A stretch of DNA of 64,000 bases from NCBI GenBank assembly GCA_032690845.1, contig CM064429.1, forward strand, positions 19,611,013 to 19,675,012, in the 5' to 3' direction. This stretch comes from Eleusine coracana subsp. coracana. Its lineage: Eukaryota; Streptophyta; Magnoliopsida; Poales; Poaceae. Below are positions 1 through 12,239 of this stretch, piece after piece. The translations under genes were made by a program, and so were the position numbers. The first letter of the stretch is position 1, and each line of letters opens with the position of its first letter. Under the pieces are notes generated by a model. That model did no database searches and was not told where the DNA came from. It saw nothing but the letters and a program-made list of their open reading frames with translations.

Positions 1-421
1 GCATGTCTAGGTCTTTTGGCGGGTAAGCCTTGCTGAGTAATTAGTACTCAGTCTTTGTGTCTATGTGGTTTTCAGGTAATGCAGAGATTGAGTTACTAGT
101 TGATGTTCTGCCTTGGGACATGCAAGTCCCTGAAGGCTGGACTGCCCACTGGGAGTCTGAGCCGCCGTTGTGATGTTGTGTGCTGCTAGGGTAATGATTC
201 TTGGGCATGAGTCACTACCACCACTGTATCGTCGAGTGATCATACTAATATTCATATTTGCTTCCGCTATTTTTGAACTTTCATGAACTTGTAATATTCT
301 GCTGCACTTTAACTGTCCAATGATGTAATAATTTGACTTAAATTTAAATCACTGTTATATTATCAAGTGTCTGCGTTATCAGCACCGTTGAGACCTCGAT
401 CCTCTAGAAAGGAGCGTCACA
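1..421 (+). repeat. Right end of a Tekay/Del-like gypsy LTR (cut by window start)
   Basis: These bases match 17611-18032 almost base for base by eye. They end in CA directly before a TGGTATCAGAGC primer-binding site. The full copy of this LTR lies at 14483-18032 and is about 3.55 kb long. Long LTRs together with a chromodomain remnant in the internal region suggest the Tekay/Del chromovirus clade; the clade call is inference. Confidence 0.8.
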
Positions 422-3281
422 GCTGGTATCAGAGCCGTAGTCCATGATAATATAACAAATAAATCATATTTTTCAAAACTGCGATGTATGCAAGTGAGGA
501 TACGTTAGTATTACCCATATGAAACCTGGGTCATGATTGTTTACATATTGCATCTATGACTTCTTCAAATGAAGGTAAGTGTGTGCTTAACCGACACGCG
601 TGATATCGGTGTCTGAGCTCGCAGACGGATACGAGACACGATTGGCTCGTGACTTATCACAAGGCGATCGTTTTCCATGAATCGTTACTTGTAGAATTGT
701 ACTTATTTTTGTAGTTTCTTTTGAATTTGATGTATCATTTCTACAATGAGTTTCTGTAGGTACACTAACGCCATTAGTACAAATATTAGATTAACTTATG
801 TGTTGAGTGCGAGTCGTCACCAAATATTCATGCCGTTAAGTACCAGCAAAATAATGTGTTATGTTGTGAGGAACGATAGGTTAATAAAATAGAAAGTTTG
901 CATCATGCATCCCCATGTAACTCAAGTAAAATTTGGTTCTCATCTTGCTCACTCACTTTTGGATAAAATTCTAATTATGATTCAGTACACAAATTTTGAA
1001 ATTCAAGTTCGAATATTAAGGTCATCATAATCTGTCTTGATTTTAAGTGCTAACTTCAAAAATCCATAGTAATTAATTTACTTAACCAAATGAGGCATAT
1101 AAATACTTGTTGGAAAAACAAGAATGTTCTCTATCACCTAATTTTGATCATAACAGGAAGAACCTCCAAAAATGAATCAAACACAATCTATCAGCCACTG
1201 TTTTTAGTAGCTACCCTGAACTTAACCATTTCATAACTGGAGTTTAGCTTCAAATTTTTAGGTATATAACCCCAATATGGAAAGGTTAAGAAGTCTATTT
1301 TCATTCCCAATAGGTCTCAGCATCTAATAGTTTTTACTCTGTCCAGTAGAGCTAAAACAGAAAGCCCCTATCAAGAAACAGAATCTGACAATCTGAACTT
1401 GTAAAAATCATAAGTCCAATTTTACTTGAAATTTTTGGGAGTATAAATACATCTGGAAATCTATGGAAGTCTTCTGTAATTTGGTGCCAAGCACCAGTTC
1501 TGTAGTTTGAGCTTTCTGCTCGAGATACTCATTTTACTAACTATTGTACAGTCAAATCAGAACCTGGTTTAAAACCCGATTCGGTATTGTTGCCCCTTGA
1601 AGCTAGAAAATGTACACTAAAAATTTGTCCATGTATTTCATAGCACTTTATATGAAATGCATTTTTACTATAAGAAAGATTTGACTCAATCAAATTATAT
1701 TTCTTGTAGATGTTACCGCAACTTATATCACTGGATTATAACCTGATCATATGTGTTAATCCATCACCATGCTTATTTGCTTGATTTGGGACATGAGTTT
1801 CTGTCAAACTCTATCCGCTCTATGCCACTTTTAATCATGCCAGTAAAGATTGTGTTTTCAAAACACGTGTCATTAAGCTTGCACAACAACTTATAACAAT
1901 GGACCAGAACCTCCAAGAAGTCTCAATTACATACCACTACGTTCTCAGATCAAGTTTCATATTTTGACCTTGCCCCCAAAAGTGTCATACCTTCTTACTC
2001 GATATATCATGTTTAACCGACTAAGAGATATTCATCCATCATATGACATTACATGTTCTTTACAAACTTTCATTATCATGTTCTTGTATAATGCGATAAT
2101 TTCCTTCTCCTTGACTTGATGTTCTCCTGCGAAATCTCAAATTCATCCTGTAGTTTTGTACTTAGATTATGTCATCAACCAATCGTATATGACTAGCCTT
2201 GGCTGAACTTTTTAGGTGTATTAATGATTACCAAATTTCTCGGATCATAATAATTACAATTAGATAGGACGGCAATAAAGAACATAGAAAGACAACATGT
2301 TTTAGAGACTACCCGAGCATCATGGACCACCACCATTGCCCTGATTCATAGAAAGCTTATCTTGACTCCATATGGCCATCTACAGCTTACCCTGCTTGTA
2401 GCAGAATTTCCACACAGATACTAAAGTAGTAAGAGGCCATCTACATAGAAAACTACCAAAAGCCCCAAATAAGCTAGTTACTCCTGACTTTGTCAATACT
2501 TGATGCCTTGTAATTGACTTAACTCTTATTTACAGGACCACCACATTATTACCCTTGTAAGTTTACTACTACCCTTGGACCATTGAGACTTTGCTCCAAA
2601 ATTTGACAATTTGTGACCATTAGAAGACTAGCTACAACATTATTAAGGTTTTTCATATTCTCTTATTACCATGAGACACTTTCCAGCTTAATTGTGTTAG
2701 TAACCCTACCTCAGACCAACCAACTTGTTGGATGGCGTGCTTTTGTAAATCACAATTTTATCTTGAATTGTGTCGGTTCGCCCAGGGGCTTCTCAACCTA
2801 GAATTATGATGCAAAAAGTGAACCTCCTTATTGGAATTGATATAGGGAATCCAGTATAGCATTCTTTTGAACGGATGGCATATTGTTTATTACGCAACCA
2901 GAAAGAAAATGTAATGCATGGAGTCTCTTGTTGGTACCACAAATCGTCCCTTTCTCCTAAGCCTATGACACCTCCAAGACTAAGACCGACATAAACATAT
3001 AGTTATGTTCCATTAAATTTCTACTTCATAGTATGGTGTAGCTTGCACATATCACAATCTAACTGTGGGTACACTCTAAAACTTAGAAGCTACAATCTTC
3101 CTTGTATGGTGCATAACCTTGACTTCCATTGTCCTATTATCATAACTAAGATTCAGTAAGTTTGAAAATAGCCCTATAAGTATCCTTCTAATTTGGACAG
3201 TGAGCTATTCAAGCTAATCTCAAAGCTGCAAAATTCCATCAAGAAACATAGGCTAATAAAAGGCATCAACCTTTTTCCTTT
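422..3281 (+). mobile_element. 5' internal, non-coding part of the Tekay-like element
   Basis: No gag, protease, RT or RNaseH coding can be recognised in this AT-rich stretch. Bases 422 to about 2724 are repeated at 18033-20510, with a roughly 135-bp block near 19640-19775 present only in the second copy. Similarity stops abruptly at about 2724/20510. The polyprotein seems to have been deleted, so the leader now runs almost directly into the integrase C-terminus. A small open frame at 2613-2801 shows no family features and is not called. Confidence 0.6.
424..435 (+). other. Primer-binding site (tRNA-iMet)
   Basis: TGGTATCAGAGC begins two bases after the LTR end. It is the usual plant retroelement primer site, complementary to the 3' end of initiator methionine tRNA. 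The same arrangement recurs at 18035-18046. Confidence 0.85.
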
Positions 3282-3466
3282 GACATAGGAGATTATAGCT
3301 ATTTACCAGTATCACCTAAGAGAGGTATTCAACTATTTGGATTCAAAAGAAAATTTGCTCCACGCTATATTGGTCTGTTCAAAATTCTATGAACATGTGG
3401 ATTAGTAGCGTACAAGCCAGTGTTACCTGCTAATTTATTTGGATTCCATGACACCTTTCATGTTTC
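3282..3466 (+). pseudogene. Gypsy integrase C-terminal remnant, left half
   Basis: Conceptual translation gives the pattern of the gypsy integrase C-terminal (GPY/F-type) region. It has a GDY-type strand, then KFAPRYIGLFKIL, an in-frame TGA, then VAYKPVLPANLFGFHDTFHV. The frame is cut at 3466 by the Sirevirus-like insertion and resumes at 14166 beyond the GTTTC target duplication. This fixes the orientation of the outer element as plus and shows it was a chromodomain-type gypsy element. Confidence 0.75.
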
Positions 3467-5372
3467 TGAAAGATCATCTAGGCCTCCTAGTGGGTTTTGG
3501 TGTTTTGGATGACAACACGATTAAAGAGCTAATAAAATTTGTTGAGCTATAACAGGGAAATGTCTTGTAAATTTATTATGAACATTAATATATCAAGACA
3601 TGGATGTATATGGATATTCTATGTATATTTGTATATGCCATATGACAAAGGATGTGATAATGGTGAAGCTACATGGATGATCACTAATGAAAATCTTATG
3701 CCATGTGTTACACGAAGAAAAATGAAGGTGAATATCAAGTGTGTGCTAATGGATGATGCAAAGAAATGTGTGAACCATGAGGCTTGGCTACGATGGACCA
3801 TACATTGGAGAAGGGCAAGCAAGAGGCTTGGCGCCGAAGGACCTTTGTGATGGAGAAGAGCAAGTGGATGCTTGAATCTGATGAATCAAAGAAGCCATGG
3901 AGGATTACATATTTCCTAGTATCAAATATTTGTGAATCAGGAAGAAAAGGTGACAAGGATAAAATATGGAGTCTTGACTGTATAATAAGAAAATCCATGT
4001 TTATCAGCTCAAGGTGGATATGCCCATATGAAGAAAATATTGCTTGCCCTCAAGAAGCAAAATGTGAAGCATTTCGGCATATGGATTTATCTCAAGCTCA
4101 AGTGGAAGTATGTTTAGATTTTATCTATTTCTTGAGTATAGGTATGCCGTACTATAAAGAGGGACGCAACATGTGTTGATTTACAAAGTCAAAGTGCTCA
4201 AACTCACAGTGAGAAACCTTTCCGAGTGAATTTGAACCCTAGCCTCGAGTTCTGTCAGGTCAAGGAGGTCAGACCGCCTTGAAAAGGAGATCAGACCGCC
4301 TTGAACTATTTTCTGGGGTCAAGTTTCTAGGTCAGTGAGTTTTTGGGCCTTGGGAGTCAAAGGGTTTTTAGTTTGAGTGTTTTTAGTAGCCAAGTGTTTT
4401 GTGTGTGGGGTTCTTGTACTTGTGCCTGTTGGGAGTTTTTCTGCGCAACCAGGTCAGACCGGGTTTGCAACCAGGTCAGACCGGGTTAGGCCTGACAACT
4501 CCAATGGCTAGTTTTCTGAAACCAGTTTAAATACCCCTCCACCTCACCCTTTGGTTGTTGATGGTTCCTGCCCGACTCTATAGCATTCCAACGGCTATTT
4601 GAGCTCTCCCCAACCTATCTTTGTGAGATCTAAGTGCTTTGTGCAAAATCTTTAGTTGGGTTGAGAGATTTGAGTGTGTGGAGCACTAGTGAGCAAATAC
4701 TAAGTCTTGAGCGCTTTGGGCTACGTCAAGCAACTCGTGAATCATTTGTTACTCTTGGAAGTGAAGCCTCCTAGACGGCTAGGTGTCACCCTAGAGCTTC
4801 CAAGCTTGTGGTGAGCCTTGGGATAGTTTGTGAGGGCTGTGATCTTGCCTCCGGTGTGGAAAAGATTGAGTTAGTGGATTTGGGGAAAGAGGTTGAAAGA
4901 GACCCGGCTTGGAGTTGGCCTTGTGAGCAACTGAAGCTTCCTCAACGAAGACGTAGGGATCACGGTTGGTGGTCCTGAACTTTGGTGAAACAAATCTTGC
5001 GTCTCCTTGCCGGTTTTCATTCCTAGTTGTTTTCTAGCTTATACTTGTGCTTCCGCTTCGATCTACTTTGGTGCGCTCATTGGTGTGTATGTACTACATG
5101 TACATGCTAAGGAAAATCTCTGGAGCATCATCGCAAGTTTTGATTTGAGCTAGAATTCAAATTTGGAGAGCCTGTGCAATGCGGTCTGATCGGGTTGACA
5201 TTGAGGTCAGACCGGGTTGAACTATTCTGTGTGAAAAGTTCTGCCTGTGTATGGAGGTCTGACTGGGTTGACAAGGAGGTCAGATCGGGTTGTATTAATA
5301 TGTGAGAAAAAGTTTTATTGATTTTAGGTTTAGCCTATTCACCCCCCTCTAGGCGACATCAAGGTCCTTTCA
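3467..5372 (+). repeat. 5' LTR of the Sirevirus-like element
   Basis: The LTR runs from TGAAAGATC to GGTCCTTTCA and is 1906 bp. It carries palindrome pairs at 4261-4305, 4446-4488, 5178-5220 and 5251-5292. A TATA-like TTTAAATA at 4526-4533 lies about 38 bp after the second pair. Relative to the 3' LTR it lacks about 27 bp near 3780 and has one extra palindrome near 4284. The open frame at 3784-4179 recurs in the 3' LTR at 12585-12914 and is treated as chance LTR coding potential. Confidence 0.9.
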
Positions 5373-5374
5373 AT

Positions 5375-5386
5375 TGGTATCAGAGC
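5375..5386 (+). other. Primer-binding site of the Sirevirus-like element
   Basis: TGGTATCAGAGC lies three bases after the LTR end and is complementary to tRNA-iMet. Confidence 0.88.
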
Positions 5387-5420
5387 CAGGACTCACAACA
5401 AAGCTTAACCGCTGTGAGTA

Positions 5421-7334
5421 AAGATATCATCGGAAGGTGAAAATTATCTAGAACTTTTGCTTGAAGGCTCTAATTATGTGTCTTGGTGTAAATACATGCT
5501 AGGAGTACTTAAGACTATTGATCCTGTTTTATTGAGCATTGTGGATGTAAGCATTTGTCCCCCAAATTTTAATTGGGATTATTACTCCGATGAGGAAGGA
5601 AAATGCATGCAATAAAATGCTCAAGCTACTAATGTCTTGTTGAGTGCTTTAACTGTAGATCTTGAGATGAAGATCTATAAGGAGCATGGTTTCCTAAAAG
5701 ATGCTCATGTGTTGTGGAAAACTCTCAGAGAAAAGTTTTCAAGCTCCACAACAAGACAAGAACTAGCTGCCATTGAAAATCTGGTCAAGGCGGTCAGACC
5801 GCCCTCTTAGGGCGGTCAGATCGGGTTGACTAGAAAATTTGTGCCACAGCTGAAGAAAAATGAGTGTCGTTGGCCAAGTGAAGAGTCTACCTCTCAGAGC
5901 CATAATGCTTGTCTTATGGCCAAGAAGAAAAAGAAGAAAACCAAGAAAGATGAAAGTGAAAGTGAAGATGATGACTTTGAGTTTGACAACATAAGCAAGA
6001 AAGACTTGTTCAAAGTCATGCAGCTCGTAGCAAGAATTCAAGAGCAAGAGCTGAAGCTAGAGAGGCAAGAAGACTTTCTTGTTGACAAGATGAAAGAGCT
6101 CAAGACTCTACGTGAAGAACATGAGAAACTCAAGAACTCACACACCTCCTTGATCCGTAAATATGGAAAACTAGAAAAGGAGTATACTTGTGCTATTGAT
6201 GCTTCTTCTTGTGCAGCAGCTCTAAGGCAAAAGAATGAGGATCTCAAGGATCAACTTGAAGTGCTTACTAGCAAACATGTGACTATGCAAACAGATCATA
6301 TAGAGCTCATGTGCTCCCATGAAAAACTCCAAGACTCACATGCTATGCTACAAGTGGCTCACGAGGTTGTGGTAACATCAGTAAAATAGTCTCAACCTCC
6401 CACACAAAAATACACATGCTCACAACAGCAAGTTGAATTTATTTGTATTAACCCTTGTTGCTCTCAAAGCCAACACTCAAGTGTTGAGCAAACTATTGTA
6501 GAATCTTGTGATGACTTCATAGCTCAAGAAAATGATCAACTAAAGCTAGAAGTCAAGAGGCTTGAAGACGAAGTGAAAAGGTTGATGGGTAAGGTTCAAG
6601 TGCAACCATCTCAAGATAACCGTGACAACATGGTGAAGAAGCTTGAGATGGGTACAACTATCACTAGACTCGACCCTCAACCAAATGACAAGTCTCCTCG
6701 GTGCAAGAAACAAGAAATGAAGAATCTTGACCATATCCAATGCTTCAAGTGCACCGATATGGGTCATTATGCATTCATGTGCTCCAAGAAGATTCAAAGC
6801 AAGACAAAGCTATCAAGAAGACAAACAAGGTCAAAGAAATCAATCATATGCTTTTGATGCAAAAATAAGGGTCATGTAATCATGTCATGCCCAAATACCT
6901 CTACTGGTCAGAAATTCGCTGTACAAGGAGGTCAGACCGCCTTTGCAAGGAGGTCAGACCGCCTTAGTACAGTTTGTGGCCAAAAAGAGAATTTGAACAT
7001 GAAAGCCAATGGATCCATTGCATCTAAGACAAGACAAGACCTTCATAAGAAACAACTCAAGCAAGATCAAAAGGTTGCCTCCAAGATCAAGAGAAGAGTG
7101 TGCTACACTTGCCGACTCAAAGGACATCTAAGTAAGGATTGTCCAAATGGTAACAAGTCTGAGCCAAACTCTTTCAATACTATTTTCACTACCAATGGCA
7201 AGGCAAAAATGGACATTAGTGCTAGGAAGATGATTCGTTCATCACATGTTAGCACTACAACCATTTGGGTGCCTAAATCCTTGTTGAGTGACTTTGGAGG
7301 ACCCAACAAGTCTTGGGTACCAAAGAAAATTTGA
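5421..7334 (+). pseudogene. gag of the Sirevirus-like element (four in-frame stops)
   Basis: One reading frame runs through the region without frameshift. It is broken by stops near 5616, near 5809, at 6387-6389 (TAG) and at 6855-6857 (TGA). The N-terminal part has the copia gag pattern SNYVSWCKYMLGVLKTIDP. A lysine/acid-rich coiled-coil segment follows at about 5920-6390. Three CCHC zinc knuckles follow: CFKCTDMGHYAFMC near 6741, one with a stop inside it near 6850, and CYTCRLKGHLSKDC near 7101. The C-terminus ends in the WVPK repeat typical of Sirevirus gag. No clear ATG is left at the start. Two palindrome pairs (5785-5830 and 6923-6965) lie inside the frame. Confidence 0.82.
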
Positions 7335-8689
7335 TCAAACTTTTAGGGATAAGGAGATGCATTGGAGGCTTGACACATCAAATAAAGTGAATTAAAATTC
7401 AAGTTGTCGAGCTCAATGAGTAGTTGTTCAATAATCCACCCAATGACATCTTAGGACTGAAGCACTAAGTTCCAATGGATGTTGTGAGAAGAAAGAAGGG
7501 GACAAGAATCAATAATTGTGCAACCTGCACTCCAATCCGGTCAGGCTGCCCTGACTAGGCAGTCAGACCGCGTGGTGATAGTGAAATCAGTTACATCCGT
7601 CATATTAAACATCCTTGTGATTCTTGTACCCTACATATCACGGATAACTATATGTCCGTAAGTATTCTTGGTGTTTTCTCTTTTTACAACAAATTACTTA
7701 TTTGTAACCAAGTTATGAAATAGACTTCATATTATTCTTTATTGAATATACATGTAAATGATAGCAATTCAAAAGCTTGGCATGTACCAAGGGGGAGTCT
7801 AGGTCATAATTTTGGTTTGTGGGACTAATATCTCTATCTAAGAAATTGTGCAGTCTCACAAGGAAGAGTGTGTCTCTTCCGGTGTGCAAAAGAGAAGAAT
7901 TAGTCTCTATGAGATTTGCGCCATTTGGGCCTCTCATCATCAACTCCAATGATGAAATTCAGTTGGATGAGATGGCAAGATCATTATTGAAAATGGCACA
8001 AGTTATTGGTCATTCTTCATCGGAATGAAGAAGTTGTGACATATGGCAAAGGTATGTTTTAAAGTTCAGTTGCTTTTTAATATCTTGAGCATCTAGGCCT
8101 TTGCATGATTAGAGTGTGTTTTGAGCTTGTAGTTATCCAAGTCTTGTTGAGTGTTTGTCACTTAATGAGTTCGAGTATTTTTAGATATTTTGCTTATACC
8201 TTATCCATGAAGCTTGACATTTGTTAAGTCAAGAGTTGTTTTGATAAAGAGGTATAAACTAAATATGCTAAAAATACTTCTTGGATATTCTTGCTTCCAA
8301 AGTGCTCTAGTATAAGTGTTTTGAAAAATCTATCTAGAACTGCTAGGTTGTGTGGTTTTTCAAAACTTTTGAAGTTTTCGGTCTTTGTGACCATGTCTAT
8401 TCAATCATGGCCATTGTTCTCTTTGGTTGTGTGTTGGCTGGCCATGAGTAAATAGATTCTCTCAAGTTCACAAATATATTCCTTGAAATATCATATCTCC
8501 AAGGTTAATCTACTATCTAATCCAAAGATGGTTGAATGGAAAGAATCAAAATCTCTCGATATGGTCCAAAGATGGTTGAATTGGAAGGACTTAATAATTT
8601 TTTTTTAAATCTCAGATCTTGTTCATGAAAGTCAATCAAGTGCCAAAATTCCTCATTCTTAGCCGAAATCTCCTTCCCCAGCTGCAAAT
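7335..8689 (+). other. Region where pol would be expected; no pol recognised
   Basis: No protease, integrase core, RT or RNaseH motifs appear in any frame. A degenerate palindrome pair lies at 7536-7573, and a purine tract CAAGGGGGAGTC lies near 7787. The purine tract resembles the repeated PPTs at the element's 3' end, which suggests that 3'-type sequence was joined here when pol was lost. Short open frames at 7819-8028 and 8619-8994 have no family features. Confidence 0.6.
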
Positions 8690-9097
8690 CATCAGACTTG
8701 TCCGATGCATCGGACAAGTCCATCGGACTCCAGATAGCTTGTCATCCCATTTCATCGGACTTGTCCTACGATCATCGGACTTGTCCTATGATCATCGAAC
8801 AAGTCCGATACAAATCTGAGTTTTTCCCTTTCCAACGACTCTTTTGGTGTCTGGGCTATATATTGGATCCTAACTCGTCCCTTGAACGGTTGGTCACTCA
8901 TTTCAGTCAAACACACTCACTCAAATCGACCCCAACTCCATCTCTTGTTTCCTCCGTGGATCTAGCAGCTTCCACCCCGGTTAGACCGGATTGAAGGCCG
9001 GCATTTCTCCTAAGTTCAAGTTCTCTCCCCTCTCAAGGTATTAAAATTGATTTCATCCCGATCTCCTCTCCTAGGGTTTCTTCCTAAGTTTGCTGCC
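8690..9097 (+). promoter_or_regulatory. Internal promoter-like cassette ahead of the downstream ORF
   Basis: Five near-copies of the interrupted palindrome CATCGGACTTGTCCGATG lie at about 8690-8722 and 8753-8810, in both orientations and partly as pairs. About 45 bp later is a TATA-like CTATATATT (8856-8864). A pyrimidine-rich leader containing CTAGGGTTTC follows, then an ATG in the context GCCATGG at 9098. The order (palindromes, about 40-45 bp, TATA box) copies the layout of the element's own LTR but uses a different palindrome. Promoter activity is inferred. Confidence 0.5.
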
Positions 9098-9404
9098 ATG
9101 GAATCATCTTCTAATATGCCTAGGACCTTCCATTTCAAACATTATGAGCTTCCCCTTGCCAACATTGTTGAGATTTGGTGTATAGAATTTTTCATGTACA
9201 AGGCGGTCAGACCGCCCACACCAGGCGGTCAGGACGCCCTTAACATATATTTTCTAATTCATCAATCTTGACAATATATCTTGTTATCCATAATCTCTCT
9301 CTTGGCCAAATCAAAACATTCATTAATATCCTTGTAAATCCCCTACAGGTTAACTTAAACTGAAATTATGATCAATTTTCTGAACCCATGCGGTCAGGCC
9401 GCCC

Positions 9405-11504
9405 TTGTATAGCGGTCAGAGGCTGAACCTATTTCAGTTTATGCCAAAAACCTTGTTCATCTCACTCCAATCTTTTTATGAGCTTTGTTCCATGTTCTCT
9501 ACATCCGTTTATCTTAGGAAAGAAGGTATGACAAGGTCAAGGCATGAAAAGAGGAAAAAGGGAAGATTTGAATATGAGCCAAGTGGCAGCTCAAGTGTTG
9601 CTAAGGGAAAGGCTGTAGCTCAGGATGATGAGATGCATGATGATACAAGTGAGGAGTCTAGTGGTGATGAAAAAGAAGAAGAAATGAAAGATGAGACCTT
9701 TTGGGTAAGAGAAGAAGAAATGGTTGTAGCAGAGGAGAGTGAGGAAAGTGAACATGAGAGTGAGAAAGATGATGCTGAAAATGAAACTGAAGATGAAGGA
9801 GCTGAGGGTAGTATGGATAGATCAATTATCAGCCATGTTGTGAAGGTTCCATATCCACAAAAACCACTCATAAGGCCTCCAAATAAACCAGTGGATTATC
9901 AGGCCAAGGGGTCAACAAAGATAGTGAAGAAAACGAGGAAGAAAAATCCATACCTCATGCCCAAGGAAAATGGTACAGACTATCGGTTCCACAATCGCTT
10001 TCAGCAAGATTATTATGAGACCGTCCTTATGATCAAGGATACAATTGTGTCACAAGCTTAATTGATTGACTGGTTTCACATGGAAAATCAGAATAACCCT
10101 ATTTTCTATGAAGTCATTGCAGCTTGTGAGGGGACACACATCAAAAAGTTGATGAGTTTTAAGTATGACTGAAACAATGAAATTATTGCTCAATTTTATG
10201 CCACAGTATACTTTGAGGAAGATGGAGGTGTAAGGAATATGCACTGGATGACAGAGGGTGTGCACCATACAATCTCCTACACTCAGCTTGCATGGATGTT
10301 CTGTTTTGAGCAAGATGACATTAGTAGATTCAAAATCCATGATGAAGATCCACTGCCCAAGGAACAAATAAGGTTCATGTATCCTCCTAATGAACGGGAC
10401 AATGTAGGGCTAGCGAGAGGTTTGTACACATATTACTTAGTTCTCAACAGAATGTTCAGAAAAACCCTTTCACCTGGAGACAGAAAACCTTCAGACATTA
10501 CTCACTACACAAAGAATTTGCTTGTAAGAATGAGAGATGGAGGACAACCATTCTGTGTGATGGACTTTATTTGGGAGGAAATTAAGTCAGTCTCCATGGA
10601 CCCTCAGAAATCTTGTGGTTTTCGTCCATATCTCATGTTTATGATTGAGGAGGTAACAAAGTACAACTTTCCCATAGAACAACCTCCTCCTCACAAACCC
10701 TTGAGACTCATTCCCACTAAGCATCCCATTGTGAGAGAGCCCACTCCTCCACCACAGCGACAACAACAGCCAGAAGAGCAGATTCAGATACAGCAGCAGC
10801 CACAACAGTTCAACCCGGTCAGATTGGGTGTGCAGGGCGGTCAGACCGCCCCTAATGGACAGTGGCAGACCCAGTCTCCTCAGCGCTGAGAAAAATCCAC
10901 CTCTCCAATCAAGAAGCTTTTCAACATGATTTTTGGCATGTGCAGAACACATCATGATGTGAAAACTCGTGCTAGAGAAGAGAGAGCAGATTTGTCTAGA
11001 CGATTGAGAAGAATTGAGAGAGCTCAGTTTCCTTTGGATCCTCCCTCAACACCTAGACAAGAAGAACGGCCACCAACACCTTTAATGGAAAGATACAATA
11101 GGTGGCAGACGGAAGACTGCTACTCTCAGATTCATGGGTCTAGCAGCAGTGGTGGACATGTGGAATCTTCAAATCCTTTTATTGCTGGTTATGAGGGCTT
11201 GTCTAGTGATCGGCCAACTAGTAGCTATGTACCTACACAATCTTTTGATGCCGCCCATTATCAGTTCAGACCTCCTCCTCCTCCTCCTCCTCTTCCTTTA
11301 GAGGATCCACCCAGACGTAGCGGTCTTGAGGAATTCGGTACCAACCTCTTTGGTTATGATTCTACTGGTACACTCACTAACTCTTTCATGCCTATTTTTG
11401 ATCTTAGTGAGCAAACTTGTCATATTTCTTACATTGGACCAGCAGCGCATTGGCCGGGTCCACATGACTATACTCCTCGTGGTGACGGCAGTGACTTTCA
11501 GTAG
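9405..11504 (+). pseudogene. Downstream ORF (env-position / 'plant transposon protein' type), three nonsense codons
   Basis: One frame of about 700 codons is interrupted only by TAA at 10059-10061, TGA at 10170-10172 and TGA at 10887-10889. The first part is basic and then strongly acidic (Glu/Asp/Ser, about 9530-9810). The middle holds the motif YPPNERDNVGLARGLYTYYL and nearby residues typical of the domain found in many grass retroelement ORFs annotated only as plant transposon protein. A Gln/Pro-rich segment and a proline run (about 11270-11300) follow. Possible first exons include ATG 9098. Its position after gag and before the 3' LTR is where Sireviruses may carry an env-like gene, but I see no clear signal peptide or membrane anchor, so function is unknown. 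Confidence 0.6.
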
Positions 11505-12239
11505 AACAGAAGCACATCACTCCTTTGGACTCCTTTCTCTTTTTTTTGAATGATTGTTGACAAAAGGGGGAGAAGAAAGGATTAAAGCATCAAGATATAT
11601 CTCATAGTGTCCAAGGAGCAGAAAAATCAGTTCTTGTGGTTCTCAGAGTCTCAAAATCAAGAATTTGTATCTTTTCAGTTTCTCTGCCTATGCAAGCCGA
11701 TCAAACCGGGTTGGCAACCAGGTCAGACCGGGTTGTATTGTTTTCCAGAACCTTGGTCTGTAATAATTGTGTTTCTCCTTGTGTGGACTTGAAAAAAATT
11801 GTAATGTGTGCTACTGTGTGTTCTAGAGAACCTTATTTATCTAAGTGATACTTGTGTTAGTATGACTCATTTTTGTTGAATGGTGTTTTGTTGTTTGTTG
11901 CAAAAATTAGTCAAACCCAGTCAGGCCGGGTTGACAAGGCGGTCTGGCCGCCTTGTATTGAGTTTTGCACTTTTCCTTGTCTTTGTTTTGTGCTTTGTCA
12001 TATGCATCACGTAATATCACTTCACACTTTTTTTTTGCACCCCACGGTTGTAGTGATATAGGGGGAGCTACATGATTTCATTGAATATGTGTTTTTGGCA
12101 TTTGTAGCCAAAATTTGAATTCCATTCATGTGCACATATTTAGGGGGAGCTCAAGGTATATCTCTGCATCCAAAACTGCTTTATGATGTTATTATGAAGC
12201 TTTAATTGGTTTGTCATCAATCACTAAAAAAGGGGAGAT
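11505..12239 (+). other. 3' untranslated part with multiple polypurine tracts
   Basis: Purine tracts occur near 11562 (AAAAGGGGGAGAAGAAAGG), 12060 (AGGGGGAGC), 12142 (AGGGGGAGC) and directly before the 3' LTR (AAAAAAGGGGAGAT, ending at 12239). Repeated PPTs are a known Sirevirus trait. Palindrome pairs lie at 11697-11735 and 11915-11955. Small open frames here lack family features. Confidence 0.75.

Noticed and set aside
3784..4179. 131-codon open frame on plus, with a similar one at 12585-12914
   Set aside because: Both lie in the LTRs of one element, so the repetition is not independent; the 3' copy is shorter and no motif is recognisable.
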